Below are positions 42,729 to 52,246 of a DNA stretch of 56,711 nt, piece after piece. The stretch's first letter is position 1. Each line of letters opens with the position of its first letter. The DNA is from an uncultured Lachnospiraceae bacterium. GTDB lineage: Bacteria; Bacillota; Clostridia; Lachnospirales; Lachnospiraceae. The stretch lies in assembly GCA_949840805.1 (NCBI GenBank), contig CATKXR010000026.1:1-56711 (forward strand), given 5' to 3'. The notes under the pieces were generated by a model. The model was not told where the DNA came from. It saw nothing but the letters and a program-made list of their open reading frames with translations, and did not search any database. The position numbers and the translations under genes were made by a program.

Positions 42729-43661
42729 CTACTTGGCAAACTGTGCCTTGATTCTCGGATCAATCAATGCGTATAAGAGGTCCACAATCAACAGAATGAC
42801 GGAAACCATAACTGCAGTCATAATTACGAACCCTGTTACCACTTGATAATCATTCTTTAAAATGGAATCCACAATATAACTTCCCACACCTGGCCATGAA
42901 AAAACTCTCTCTGTGATAACAGAACCGCCGATGAGACCTGCTACCTGGGTTCCTACTGTGGTGACAATGGGAATTAAAGCGTTTTTCAGGGCATGTCTTG
43001 ACATGACAAGATTCTCTTTTAGTCCCTTTGCCCTTGCCGTTCTCAGATAGTCCTGATTGATAACATCCAGCATCGCGCTCCTGGTGGTTCTGGTAATCGC
43101 CGCCATCATAGCGGTGCCGTTTGTAATAGCCGGAAGCACTACGCTTCTCCAGCCCTGATCCGCTCCGAATGCTGGGAACCATTTTAAGTTTACTGCAAAG
43201 GCGATAATCAGCATAATGCCAATCCAGAAGTTGGGCATGGCCAGTCCGATAAATCCGATGGAGGATGCCAGTGCGTCAAACCAGGAGTTTCGTTTAATGG
43301 CGGCAACCATGCCAAGGGGAATACTGGTCAAAATCGCAAAGAGTGTAGCGGCTCCTGCCAGTTTTAAAGTGTTTGGCAGCTTTAAAAAATACAAATCCCA
43401 CACAGGGATGTTGTTCAGATTGCTGGTTCCCAGATCTTTTCTCAAAATACCGGACATATATCGCACATACTGTACAATCATCGGGTCGTTCAGTCCATGA
43501 GTTTCTCTGTAATAATCGAGCTGTTCCTCTGTCGCTTCATCGCCCAGAACCGCTACCGCAGGGTCGCCGGGTACCAAATCCATAACTGCAAACACGACGA
43601 AAGATACTGCAATTACAACTAAAACAATCATCCCCAAACGTTTCAGAATATATTTTATCAT
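42729..43661 (-). CDS. Oligopeptide-type ABC transporter permease (OppB/DppB)
   Basis: 310 aa, start MIKYILKRLGMIVLVVIAVS after AAAGGAACAAAT. Six membrane segments; EAA-type loop LRTARAKGLKENLVMSRHAL. Followed 9-15 nt later by the OppC partner. A hairpin (43683-43727) lies between it and the binding-protein gene. Confidence 0.94.
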   Translation of the reverse strand: MIKYILKRLGMIVLVVIAVSFVVFAVMDLVPGDPAVAVLGDEATEEQLDYYRETHGLNDPMIVQYVRYMSGILRKDLGTSNLNNIPVWDLYFLKLPNTLKLAGAATLFAILTSIPLGMVAAIKRNSWFDALASSIGFIGLAMPNFWIGIMLIIAFAVNLKWFPAFGADQGWRSVVLPAITNGTAMMAAITRTTRSAMLDVINQDYLRTARAKGLKENLVMSRHALKNALIPIVTTVGTQVAGLIGGSVITERVFSWPGVGSYIVDSILKNDYQVVTGFVIMTAVMVSVILLIVDLLYALIDPRIKAQFAK

Positions 43662-43682
43662 ATTTGTTCCTTTCAAGTCCAA

Positions 43683-43727
43683 GTGCCGCTTTATGACTAA
43701 AGCGGTCTTTTAATCAAAAGCGGCACT
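43683..43727 (-). other. Intercistronic hairpin between binding-protein and permease genes
   Basis: GTGCCGCTTT (43683-43692) pairs with AAAGCGGCAC (43718-43727); an alternative smaller stem CCGCTTT/AAAGCGG lies inside. No T-run follows on the minus strand. Such stems commonly protect the binding-protein mRNA so that it outnumbers permease. Confidence 0.75.
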
Positions 43728-43737
43728 CTTCTATTTC

Positions 43738-45342
43738 TTATTCTTCAACTACATAGCTGCGGGATAAATCTACATAATACTGTTGGTTATTCAAATCTAC
43801 ACCATATAAGTTCTTATTTCCGATGCACCAGATATATCTTTCTGCAATAGGCACGCAGGGGATTAAGTCGGCGACTTTCTGCTGCACTTCTGCATAGTTT
43901 GTGCGCATCTCGTCCATATTCTTGCTGGAAGCGGCCTTTTCTACCAACTCGTCCAGCCCTGCGTCGGTAAAGTTCATAACGTTAGAAGCGCCGCCTGTTA
44001 CAAGAAACCGTTCCACAATATTTAACATACCGCCTGTGGACGAAGACTGCTGCATATACATGTCATACTTACCGTCTTCTCGCAGATGAGAGCTGTAACC
44101 GGAATCGGAAAACTCCTCAACAGAGACATCAACATTAACCTCTAAAAGGTTAGCCTGAATAATTTCCGCAACAGATAAGAATTTTGCTGCTGAAATCAAT
44201 CGGATCTGAAGCCTGTTGTTCTCGTCATAACCCTGACTTTTCAGAAGTTCTTTTGCCTTCTCCGGATCGTATTCGGGATACTCTACCTCTACATATCCCG
44301 GTGCCACAGTGTTGATAAAGTTACCCATAGGATCGCCTAATTCACCGTCGCCGAAGCATACTGCAATAATGTCATCTCTGTTTATTGCCCTGGCAACTGC
44401 TTCTCTGAGCACCTCATTGCTGCCCAAGTCTCTTGCATAGTTAAAACCGCAGAATACATTTGCCACATTCTTTGCAAAGTATACGTTGTAATCAGAATTA
44501 TTTAAGTAAGCAGGAACATCTGATTCAGCAGGGTCTAAAGCACCGTCCACATCGCCGGATTCTACGGCCAGAACTCTCGCGTTGCTGTCGGAAATCAGCT
44601 TAAATACGATTTCCTTTGTAACCGGCTTCTCGCCCCAGTAGTCCTCGTTGCGTTCGATACTCCATGAAACGCCTGCTTCGTAGTTTTTAAACTTATAAGG
44701 ACCGGTACCGATACAACCGCCGTCTGCAATACCCAGATCGGCAATGGCTTTTTCAGACATAATCTTCTGTGCCGCATAATATTCCCAGTCGGCACATATC
44801 ATCTTTAAATTGAATATAACTGTCGTCTCATCCGGGGTTTCAATGGATTCAATCTTGTTTGCACCTGTAATCGGATAGTTGATTCCCTCGTTTTCGCTGG
44901 AGCCAGCATATTCAAAGGTAAACTTGACATCTGAGGATGTAAATTTCTCTCCTGTGTGGAAATATACGTCATCTCTTAAGTGGAAGGTCCATACGGTACT
45001 GTCTTCATTTGCCTCCCAGCTGGTTGCAAGATCAGGAATGATTTCGTTGTCCGCCGTAATCCTGACCAGACGGTTGTGTGTACAGTTTGTCACAATCGCC
45101 GTCTGTGTATTGGAGTTGCCATATGGCGCATTGGACGGCAGATCGTTGGGCGCCGCATAAACAATGGTTTCTTTGTAGGTTTCATTTTCTTGCTGTTCAC
45201 GGTTAACATTTGCATTACCTGCAGTTTCAACCTGATTTTGCTGCTCTGTTTCAGTGGGAGCGGGAGTACTGCCGCCGGCTCCGCATCCTGCAAGAGCGAG
45301 AGTTGTCAAAAGACAAGCTGCTTTTGTGAATATTTTTTTCAT
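43738..45342 (-). CDS. ABC transporter substrate-binding lipoprotein, family 5
   Basis: 534 aa, start MKKIFTKAACLLTTLALAGC after CAAGGAGGAAAAGAA; lipobox LALAGCG with Cys20. A Thr/Glu/Gln-rich linker follows, then the SBP_bac_5 fold (TWEANEDSTVWTFHLRDDV, FTSSDVKFTFEYA, GTGPYKFKNYEAGVSW, AINRDDIIAVCFGDG). Family 5 proteins bind peptides, nickel complexes or oligosaccharides. Position between GH28 and pectinesterase genes points to oligogalacturonide. Confidence 0.93.
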   Translation of the reverse strand: MKKIFTKAACLLTTLALAGCGAGGSTPAPTETEQQNQVETAGNANVNREQQENETYKETIVYAAPNDLPSNAPYGNSNTQTAIVTNCTHNRLVRITADNEIIPDLATSWEANEDSTVWTFHLRDDVYFHTGEKFTSSDVKFTFEYAGSSENEGINYPITGANKIESIETPDETTVIFNLKMICADWEYYAAQKIMSEKAIADLGIADGGCIGTGPYKFKNYEAGVSWSIERNEDYWGEKPVTKEIVFKLISDSNARVLAVESGDVDGALDPAESDVPAYLNNSDYNVYFAKNVANVFCGFNYARDLGSNEVLREAVARAINRDDIIAVCFGDGELGDPMGNFINTVAPGYVEVEYPEYDPEKAKELLKSQGYDENNRLQIRLISAAKFLSVAEIIQANLLEVNVDVSVEEFSDSGYSSHLREDGKYDMYMQQSSSTGGMLNIVERFLVTGGASNVMNFTDAGLDELVEKAASSKNMDEMRTNYAEVQQKVADLIPCVPIAERYIWCIGNKNLYGVDLNNQQYYVDLSRSYVVEE

Positions 45343-45408
45343 TTCTTTTCCTCCTTGAAGAATTTTTCTATCAAAAACGATTCTGGATGTAACATACAAC
45401 CGTTCTTT

Positions 45409-46950
45409 TTAAGATTTCCAGATTTCTCCTACACCGTTTAACCGGCAGGTTTCTCCTTCGACACCCTGAAAGGTTACATTCTTTAGAACTGCTTTTCCTA
45501 CATTGGATAACACCAGCCCTGCTTTCCAATAATCTGGACCCTTTAAGGTCATAATGGCCTTCCCTGGCTTTGCATCGTTCTTCATCTTGAAGCTGCAGTC
45601 CTCAATGGAAATATGTGCGATCGGCTGCTCCGGCAGCCCCCAAAAGGCTCCTGCTGCCCATTCAACCTCATCTGCCACAATTCTGCGGAAGCGAAAAGAA
45701 CCAAAATACGGCGTCCGCTCGTCCACCACCTGCTTTTCAGGGTTATACTTATACTCTGTATCCTGCAGATCGTTTCTCGCCTTATAAAACATATTGATAA
45801 CCAAGGGAGCTTTTACGTTGTTCATGCGAATATTTTCAAAGGTGACTTTTTCTACAACCGCAGTATTTCCTCTGCCTCTCTGGGTCTTAATACGGAGTCC
45901 CCGGTCCGTACCTGTAAACAGACACTGGGATACACATATATCCTTTAAACCTGCGCTCATCTCACTGCCAAGAGTTACAGCGCCGTGTCCGTATTTCATA
46001 TGGCAGTTTCTGATTACGATGTTCCTGCAGGGCGTTTTTAGGAGCCTTCCCATTTCTGCTTTTCCGGACTTAATGGCAATACAGTCATCTCCTACGGAGA
46101 AGTCACAGCCGACAATGTCAACATGATCACAGGAATCCGGGTCAATCCCGTCTGTATTGGGGTTTTCCTTCGGATTTTCCAGTTTCATATCAATATAAGA
46201 GATTTCTCGTGAAAAAAATGGATGCTGATTCCAGGAGGCGGTATTTCTGCAGGTAATGCCCTGTAAGGAGATTTTTTGGCAACGGTTTAAGAAAATGCCT
46301 CTCGGCCGCCATGCAACTCTTTTTACGATATCATTGACCCACCAGTCACTTTTATCCGCCTGACCGTCTATGATGCCTTCACCGTATATCTGTACATTGG
46401 TTACGGATATCCCTGTGATAAGCCCGGCAAAAGCTGATTCCGCCCTGCCCTCCCAGGTACCGTAGTAGTACTCCCTTTGTCCGTCTGCCGAGGCAACACG
46501 GCCCGGTAAAACCGGATATTTTTCTCGGTCTGTCTCCCCCAGCAATTGGGCATCCCGCTGAAGTTCCAGTCGGATATTGCTCTTTAAAAAAACGGGACGA
46601 ATATAATATTTCCCCTTAGGAATAACAACCCTGCCGTTGTCAGGACAGCACATAATCGCTGCCTGAACGGCTTCCGTATCATCTGTTACTCCGTCGCCCT
46701 TTGCGTAAAAAGAGCGCACATCCAGAGTAACAGATTCCCAGGGTGTTTCAAAGAGAATTTTTTGATTTCCAGCAATTACCTGATATTTGGTATCTGGCTC
46801 CAAATCGTACAGGGAGAATACATTTCTATGAAATTTCTCTGGCAGCATTTTGCCATTTACAGATACATTATATGGTTTCTCCGCGTAATAGACCGTATCG
46901 CTGTCCAATTCAAAAGAGGCTGCTCTTGCCGTTAAAAATAATATTTTCAT
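45409..46950 (-). CDS. Polygalacturonase-type glycoside hydrolase, GH28
   Basis: 513 aa, no signal peptide. N-terminal ~85 residues form a fibronectin-like module (LDVRSFYAKGDGVTDDT marks the helix start). Catalytic GH28 signatures: NTDGIDPDSC (Asp), GDDCIAIKSG (paired Asp), YGHGAVTLGS (His), and RIKTQRGRGN. Intracellular exo-polygalacturonases of this layout release galacturonate from imported oligogalacturonides. Upstream of the binding-protein gene on the same strand. Confidence 0.92.
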   Translation of the reverse strand: MKILFLTARAASFELDSDTVYYAEKPYNVSVNGKMLPEKFHRNVFSLYDLEPDTKYQVIAGNQKILFETPWESVTLDVRSFYAKGDGVTDDTEAVQAAIMCCPDNGRVVIPKGKYYIRPVFLKSNIRLELQRDAQLLGETDREKYPVLPGRVASADGQREYYYGTWEGRAESAFAGLITGISVTNVQIYGEGIIDGQADKSDWWVNDIVKRVAWRPRGIFLNRCQKISLQGITCRNTASWNQHPFFSREISYIDMKLENPKENPNTDGIDPDSCDHVDIVGCDFSVGDDCIAIKSGKAEMGRLLKTPCRNIVIRNCHMKYGHGAVTLGSEMSAGLKDICVSQCLFTGTDRGLRIKTQRGRGNTAVVEKVTFENIRMNNVKAPLVINMFYKARNDLQDTEYKYNPEKQVVDERTPYFGSFRFRRIVADEVEWAAGAFWGLPEQPIAHISIEDCSFKMKNDAKPGKAIMTLKGPDYWKAGLVLSNVGKAVLKNVTFQGVEGETCRLNGVGEIWKS

Positions 46951-46967
46951 ATTTTTCCGTCCACATT

Positions 46968-48128
46968 TTAAATAAATCTGCAGATATGATCTACCGCAAT
47001 ATCGGAGAAGCCGTAGATCTCTGCTTTAGTCATCTTGCCGTTACAAACCTCCAGAAGTTCTGTAAGCAGCCTGTCGCCTGCCTCCGCAATGGTTTCTGTC
47101 CCGGTAATAATCGTACTGACATCCACATCCATATTATCGCACATGGCTTTACAGGTGTCCGGATTGCCGCTCACCTTTAAAACAGGAGCCAGGGCATTGC
47201 CTGTAGGGGTTCCCCTGCCGGTTGTGAAAACCACTACCTGACAGCCGCCTGCCACCATAGAGGTAACGGAAGCGATGTCGTAGCCCGGAGTATCCATAAT
47301 CACGGCGCCTTTTTTTGTCGGTCTCTGACCTTCTTCCAATACTTCTACTATGGGTCTTGTACCGCCCTTTTTAATGCAGCCCAGACTCTTTTCTTCCAGG
47401 GTTGATAATCCTCCGATCTTATTGCCCGGAGTGGGCTGACCGTCTCTGCAGTTCTGCCCTACCGCCGCAAGGTGGGCCTCGTATTCCTCACATATTTTAA
47501 TAATCTGATTATGAATCTCTCTGGTGGCCCCTCTTTTTGCCAAGACATGCTCCGCTCCGATAAATTCAATAGTCTCGCTCATCATGGTGGAGGCTCCTAA
47601 ATCGATCAGACTGTCACTCAAATATCCTACTGCAGGATTTGCCGCAATACCGGAGGTGGCGTCAGAACCGCCGCACTCGATTCCCATGAGCAGATCTGCA
47701 ATATCACAGTCTGTCTTTTGCTCCATGGAAGATTGTTCTACCATTTTTCTTGCAGCCCGGACAGCCTTCTCGATTGTCTTTATGGTGCCGCCCTCTTCCT
47801 GGATGCCAAATGACACAATCGGCTTATTGGTCAGTTTTTCAATTTTCTCTCTCAACTCTTTGTGGGGAACAGTCTCACATCCAAGGCCGATTATAATAAT
47901 TCCGTACACATTACCGTTACAGGCAAAACCTGTTAATATTTTTTGGGTCATCTCCGTATTATCTTTTACATCCGAACACCCTGTATTGATGATTACATTC
48001 ACAGACCCCTTTACCTGGCTGGCAACAATACGGCAGCTCTCGCTGGCACAGGAACATGCGGGCAAAATCAGCACATGATTTCGAATCCCCACCTTGCCGT
48101 CAGGTCTTTTATAACCTCTAAATTTCAT
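46968..48128 (-). CDS. Altronate dehydratase large (C-terminal) subunit, UxaA family
   Basis: 386 aa, start MKFRGYKRPDGKVGIRNHVL; the classic opening of the UxaA_C/GarD_C fold. Cys-rich iron-site features: LPACSCASESC, NTGCSD, GLGCE, and GIECGGSDATSGIAANPA. The small SAF subunit is encoded 20 nt upstream as a separate gene, whereas E. coli UxaA has both in one chain. In a pectin locus it most likely converts altronate to 2-keto-3-deoxygluconate. Galactarate-type or sulfolactate lyase homologues share the fold and are alternatives. Confidence 0.88.
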   Translation of the reverse strand: MKFRGYKRPDGKVGIRNHVLILPACSCASESCRIVASQVKGSVNVIINTGCSDVKDNTEMTQKILTGFACNGNVYGIIIIGLGCETVPHKELREKIEKLTNKPIVSFGIQEEGGTIKTIEKAVRAARKMVEQSSMEQKTDCDIADLLMGIECGGSDATSGIAANPAVGYLSDSLIDLGASTMMSETIEFIGAEHVLAKRGATREIHNQIIKICEEYEAHLAAVGQNCRDGQPTPGNKIGGLSTLEEKSLGCIKKGGTRPIVEVLEEGQRPTKKGAVIMDTPGYDIASVTSMVAGGCQVVVFTTGRGTPTGNALAPVLKVSGNPDTCKAMCDNMDVDVSTIITGTETIAEAGDRLLTELLEVCNGKMTKAEIYGFSDIAVDHICRFI

Positions 48129-48148
48129 AGTGTTGTCTCCCACCTTAC

Positions 48149-48445
48149 TTAAGCAATCTCATCCCCATAATTTCTCGGTATCCCCATAATATTGAAATGT
48201 GACACACATGTTCCCTGTGGAATGGCACAAGTGCTTTTTCCGATTACCTCACCGTATTTTAAAACATTTTCACCTTCAGCAATGTCCTGAATAGCAACTT
48301 TGTTCCAAATGGGAACTAACTCTGTTACCTCCATAGTGACCCACCTGCCGTCTGCTTTATACTGCAAAATTTCACCTGGTTTTAATTCCTTTGTGCAGAC
48401 CACCACATTGTCCTTCACATGCATTAACAAGCCATTTTGTTTCAT
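48149..48445 (-). CDS. Altronate dehydratase small (N-terminal SAF) subunit, UxaA family
   Basis: 98 aa, start MKQNGLLMHVKDNVVVCTKE after GAGGATAATTT. SAF-domain protein, of the size and pattern of the small subunit of split UxaA/GarD-type dehydratases (HVKDNVVVC at the start; CVSHFNIMGIPRNYG at the end). First gene of the uxaA-GH28-transport operon and divergent from the LysR gene across 117 bp. Confidence 0.88.
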   Translation of the reverse strand: MKQNGLLMHVKDNVVVCTKELKPGEILQYKADGRWVTMEVTELVPIWNKVAIQDIAEGENVLKYGEVIGKSTCAIPQGTCVSHFNIMGIPRNYGDEIA

Positions 48446-48562
48446 AAATTATCCTCATCAAATTTATCTTTTTTACTGCTTGCTATCATCATACCAATAT
48501 GTTATCATAAAAGCAAATTTATAATATTTATTTTCATATAAATTGAATTTATAGGTGATATT
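48446..48562. promoter_or_regulatory. Divergent uxaA/lysR control region
   Basis: 117-bp AT-rich space between divergent genes with several T-rich/A-rich dyads (for example ATAATATTTATTTTCATATA). Expected to hold the LysR binding site and both promoters; I could not fix the exact -35/-10. Confidence 0.4.
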
Positions 48563-49522
48563 ATGGAACAGAATTGGATTTACATCTATACGGTATACAA
48601 AAAACGCAGCTTTTCCAAAGCTGCAAAAGAGTTGTTCATAACCCAGCCGGCTCTCAGCATTGCCATTCAAAAAGTAGAAAAGGAAATAGGCATGCCCCTG
48701 TTTGACCGCAACAAAAAGCGGCTGGAACTTACAGATGCGGGAAAGATTTTTATTGAGAAAATCAATGAGATACAAGAATTGGAAAACGAGTTGGATATGT
48801 GTTTAAATGATTTGTCTCAGTCCAAAACCGGGCGGCTGCATATCGGCGGCACCCACTATTTGAATTCCTATATTTTTCCGCCGGTTCTTGCCCGGTTCCA
48901 GGCAAAGTGGCCGGGCATCCAGCTGAGCCTGACAGAAGCGGGATCCTTCGAGATGTTGACTATGCTGAGGGAGCATGAGATCGATCTGACTCTCAATTCA
49001 ACCGCGTCTGCCAACGATGCTTTTGACAGAATCCCCGCATTTTGCGATACTATTTTATTGGCTGTTCCCTGCTCCTGCCCGGAAAATCATGCTATGAGAG
49101 AGTATGCTTTTTCCGCTGCGGATATCGTTCAAAACAGACATATGAAAAAAGGAGGACCTGCTGTAGATTTAAAAGCATTTGCCACAGTCCCTTTTATTCT
49201 GCTCACGGAAGAAAATAATCTTTATTACCGCTGCCATGCGCTGTTCGCGGAGAATCAGATCAAGCCTTATATATATTTGCAAGTCAGCCAGCTGGTCACT
49301 GCTTACCATCTGGCGCGTTCCGGCCTGGGAGCCACCTTTACCAGTTCCCGCCTGGTTGCGGAAAATCACGACACGATGTACTATTACAAGATCAATTCTC
49401 CATTGTCCTTCAGGATATTTGACATCACCACCTGCAAGGGGCGTTATAAATCCAATGCGGCAAAAGCATTTATACAACTGTTTCAGGAATACTATGCAGA
49501 TACCATGGAGGGGGTACTCTGA
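48563..49522 (+). CDS. LysR family transcriptional regulator
   Basis: 319 aa, start MEQNWIYIYTVYKKRSFSKA. N-terminal winged HTH (SFSKAAKELFITQPALSIAI), linker helix, and a LysR_substrate periplasmic-binding-like domain. Divergent from the uxaA small-subunit gene, the classic arrangement for LysR control of the adjacent operon; a sugar acid is the likely co-inducer. Confidence 0.93.
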   Translation: MEQNWIYIYTVYKKRSFSKAAKELFITQPALSIAIQKVEKEIGMPLFDRNKKRLELTDAGKIFIEKINEIQELENELDMCLNDLSQSKTGRLHIGGTHYLNSYIFPPVLARFQAKWPGIQLSLTEAGSFEMLTMLREHEIDLTLNSTASANDAFDRIPAFCDTILLAVPCSCPENHAMREYAFSAADIVQNRHMKKGGPAVDLKAFATVPFILLTEENNLYYRCHALFAENQIKPYIYLQVSQLVTAYHLARSGLGATFTSSRLVAENHDTMYYYKINSPLSFRIFDITTCKGRYKSNAAKAFIQLFQEYYADTMEGVL

Positions 49523-50182
49523 TCAGCCTCTGCTTTCAATCCAGACCTTCTCCTGCTCATCCATAAAATAGCACCATCCCCGATACTCACTGTTTTTGTA
49601 CAGCCTGGCCACAATCAGGCACATCCTCTGATCCAGCCTGTGATAAACCATCCGTCTCTCCCACGGCAGCCCCAAGATATAATCCCGCTCCTGCTTTTCC
49701 AAAATCTCCAATACCTGCTGAAATCTTTCCGGATCCCGCCGACTCTGGAGCCCGAAATCACAGGAGATATAGGCAGATATCTTTTGACTGGCCGTATTAC
49801 AGCGCTTTGACAAGTAAGCCGAAAGCGTTCCGTCCTTCTCTTCACGGAAAACAGTTTCTTTCCAATGAATCGGTTCTCCGCCGAAATTTTGAACTGTCAC
49901 CCTTCGGAAACTTTTTCTTCCATAGCGGTCATATTCCGCCACGAAATCATAGGCCTCCTGCCCTCTTCCCGTTCCGGGCTCATCTAAAAGCAGGATTCCT
50001 TTATCGAGAAAATGTTTCCACACAGTGTTCTGGATCCGTTCCAGGGGTGTGGGGAAAGCCAGTTTTTTTGAAATTTCTTCCACAGTGTAGCCGTGATCTG
50101 CCAGGTGACGGATGGCCCCGCCGCTGGCTGTCTCAAAAGTAAAGTTTGCCAACGCCTGCCTGAAATATTCTTGTTCTGCCAT
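49523..50182 (-). CDS. Conserved hypothetical protein
   Basis: 219 aa, start MAEQEYFRQALANFTFETAS after CGGAGATAAACTAT. Soluble, mixed alpha/beta, no signal peptide or membrane segment. ERRMVYHRLDQRMCLIVARL and YRGWCYFMDEQEKVWI near the C-terminus look like conserved blocks; ADHGYTVEEISKKLAFPTP near residue 30 resembles a small HTH-like helix pair. I do not recognise a domain. Convergent with lysR and abutting its stop codon. Confidence 0.7.
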   Translation of the reverse strand: MAEQEYFRQALANFTFETASGGAIRHLADHGYTVEEISKKLAFPTPLERIQNTVWKHFLDKGILLLDEPGTGRGQEAYDFVAEYDRYGRKSFRRVTVQNFGGEPIHWKETVFREEKDGTLSAYLSKRCNTASQKISAYISCDFGLQSRRDPERFQQVLEILEKQERDYILGLPWERRMVYHRLDQRMCLIVARLYKNSEYRGWCYFMDEQEKVWIESRG

Positions 50183-50302
50183 ATAGTTTATCTCCGCCTC
50201 CTCATTTCTTCAAAAAAGCCCTGATCCAGATCTATGCTTTCCTGCCGGCCATTTTGCCATTGCCTGAATCCGCACAAAATACGCTCCGACAGTTACCTGT
50301 AG

Positions 50303-50500
50303 CAGCTGATTAACCGGAAAGGAAACGGGCTTATCAAAGTTATTACAGGCATCCGCCGATGCGGCAAAAGTTTTTTGCTTTTCAACTTGTTTTATGAATA
50401 CCTGCTGGGAGAAGGAGTTCCAAAAGATCACATTATTACCATTGCTTTGGATGATGATCTGAATATCATGATTCCGACGGTATCTGTCCGATCCATATAA
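50303..50500 (+). pseudogene. N-terminal fragment of an AAA ATPase (AAA_14/DUF4143 type)
   Basis: 66 codons after a TAG: QLINRKGNGLIKVITGIRRC then GKSFLLFNLFYEYLLGEG and VPKDHIITIALDDDLN. Walker A GIRRCGKS is typical of the DUF4143 ATPases of gut anaerobes, which run to about 400 aa. Homology stops near 50470 and the frame closes at 50500. It overlaps the 3' end of the lipoprotein gene on the other strand, so the join of two broken genes lies at about 50470-50500. Confidence 0.8.
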
Positions 50501-51947
50501 GTCCGCTTCCGTCACTGTTCATCCGATACACCGGGTGATGCTCATTTCCTATGTACATCTCAGCGATGATCTCATCCCCGCTTATCTCATAGCTCAACGC
50601 CAGATAAGGGAGGGGACTCTCCAGGATTTCTTGTTCTGACCCCGGATACAGATATTCAAAGATGATTTCCTTTCCGCTTCCGTCGGGATCCATGCGGTTC
50701 AGGCAGATTCCAACAGTGTCTTTTTCTTTCACGGTCTGCTCCTGCCCGTCTTGGGTCTTCCTGTAAGCAATCTCTTCAACGATCTCAGTGGAATAATAGA
50801 TCTTCCCTTTGTAAAGATTTACGTCATCTATGGCAGTATCTGATCTTGCCAGCACAGTCACCCCTTTGTCTTGAAACCGGTACATGGCCAGATAAGACAA
50901 AGAACTGTCCTGAAAAGTGTAAAGCACGCAATCCTCATTACAGTCGCATGTGAGATATGCTTCGCTGGGAGGCATCACCTGACTCTCCGAAAGTTCTACG
51001 TCTTCTGAGAATCCAACAGAATCCACGGTCCAGTCCGTCACACGTTTGGGCGCGAGCCACCAGCGCCTCCCCGCTTGGTAAAGCGTAAGAGGCTCATCCA
51101 GAGAAAGCTCATATTCCACATCAAATCCGTCATCCTCCCATGAACCCTCCGAATCCCAGTATTTCTCCATGGCGTCAAAATCTTCGCTTCTTTTTTTCCT
51201 GATTCCAACACCTCTTTCCCAGTCGTTCTTTTCATAAGCTGTGACAAAAGGTCCGTATCCGTAAGTGGACTCTGACCCGGTTCTGTACCATACACCTTCG
51301 TCGTAGGTATAAGTATCCGCTTCCGACCATTTCCACGCGCTGCCGCCAAAGGCATGAGTGGTAAAAGAAGTCCCCTCTGCCGTCAGCGGTTCATAGGGGT
51401 CTCCAAAGACGCCGCCTTCATATCGTGTTCGTATCAGATTGATATCCTGAAAATCCAGGTGGTACTGTCCTGTCTTGTCGCTGGCGATGGCAAACAGAAT
51501 GCGAGGGATCATATAATCTGTCATGATTTCGTCTTCTGTATCTGGCAGGGTCGTATCCAGTACACCCACATAATCCGGGATCTTGTCTTCATTGAAATCC
51601 AGTTCCACGCTGTCCCAGAGGGTCCAGCCTTCCGGAACAAAATCCATGAGTTTGCTGCCTGTATCCGGAAGCGTTGGAACGCGAAAGATGTCTTCAGGAG
51701 TATTTTTGCCGTCAGCCTGGTCGTTTTCCCGCGTTTCGCTTTCGGCAGGCTCTTTCTCTGCGGAATGGTCTGTCATATTGCTGGCCGAATCATCCTGAGA
51801 CTGGGCCTGATTATCTACTTCAGGGTCAGACACGGCCAGAACTTTCGGAATCTGCTGAGGGTTCATTTTCTGGCTGTCACATCCGACCAAGGATATCAGA
51901 CAAACCCCTATCATGAATTTTACAAGTATATGATCTCCGTTTATCAT
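50466..51947 (-). CDS. Lipoprotein of unknown function, C-terminally truncated
   Basis: 493 aa. Signal peptide and lipobox (VCLISLVGCDSQ), then a Gln/Glu/Asp-rich linker (about 30-85). Residues about 100-330 are unrecognised; WTLWDSVELDFNEDKIPDYVG suggests an FG-GAP-like calcium loop. The C-terminal part (from about 345) has beta-propeller/DUF5050-like strands such as VYRMNSDGSGL. It stops abruptly inside the reversed AAA-ATPase fragment (last ~10 codons antisense to it), so the native C-terminus is lost. Overlaps the upstream membrane-protein stop by 4 nt. Confidence 0.75.
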   Translation of the reverse strand: MINGDHILVKFMIGVCLISLVGCDSQKMNPQQIPKVLAVSDPEVDNQAQSQDDSASNMTDHSAEKEPAESETRENDQADGKNTPEDIFRVPTLPDTGSKLMDFVPEGWTLWDSVELDFNEDKIPDYVGVLDTTLPDTEDEIMTDYMIPRILFAIASDKTGQYHLDFQDINLIRTRYEGGVFGDPYEPLTAEGTSFTTHAFGGSAWKWSEADTYTYDEGVWYRTGSESTYGYGPFVTAYEKNDWERGVGIRKKRSEDFDAMEKYWDSEGSWEDDGFDVEYELSLDEPLTLYQAGRRWWLAPKRVTDWTVDSVGFSEDVELSESQVMPPSEAYLTCDCNEDCVLYTFQDSSLSYLAMYRFQDKGVTVLARSDTAIDDVNLYKGKIYYSTEIVEEIAYRKTQDGQEQTVKEKDTVGICLNRMDPDGSGKEIIFEYLYPGSEQEILESPLPYLALSYEISGDEIIAEMYIGNEHHPVYRMNSDGSGLIWIGQIPSES

Positions 51948-52225
51948 GTGTCCTTCCTCTTCTTTTTAAGCACCAATTTAAAAAGCAAACGGGCAATTCC
52001 TCCACATATGAAAACCCGAAAGCCATCTTTTACCAGTATTTCTCCAATCCCTGTATTGATGGCATATTGTATCTGTAACTCTAACGGAGGGTCCTGGTAG
52101 GGAATTCCTGCTTTGATTACGCAATAATATACACCTATGAATAAAATGATTATTCCTGCTAACAGAATAGCGTTGAGTGTTTGGAAGAGATATGATTCCT
52201 TTTTTGTCAGTTTTGTATGACCCAT
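51944..52225 (-). CDS. Small membrane protein of unknown function
   Basis: 93 aa with two hydrophobic segments (AILLAGIIILFIGVYYCVI and VFICGGIARLLFKLVL), ending in basic residues. Stop overlaps the lipoprotein start (ATGA), so the two are cotranscribed and may act together in the envelope. No family recognised. Confidence 0.7.
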   Translation of the reverse strand: MGHTKLTKKESYLFQTLNAILLAGIIILFIGVYYCVIKAGIPYQDPPLELQIQYAINTGIGEILVKDGFRVFICGGIARLLFKLVLKKKRKDT

Positions 52226-52246
52226 AAGTTTTTAACCTCCCCGTTT

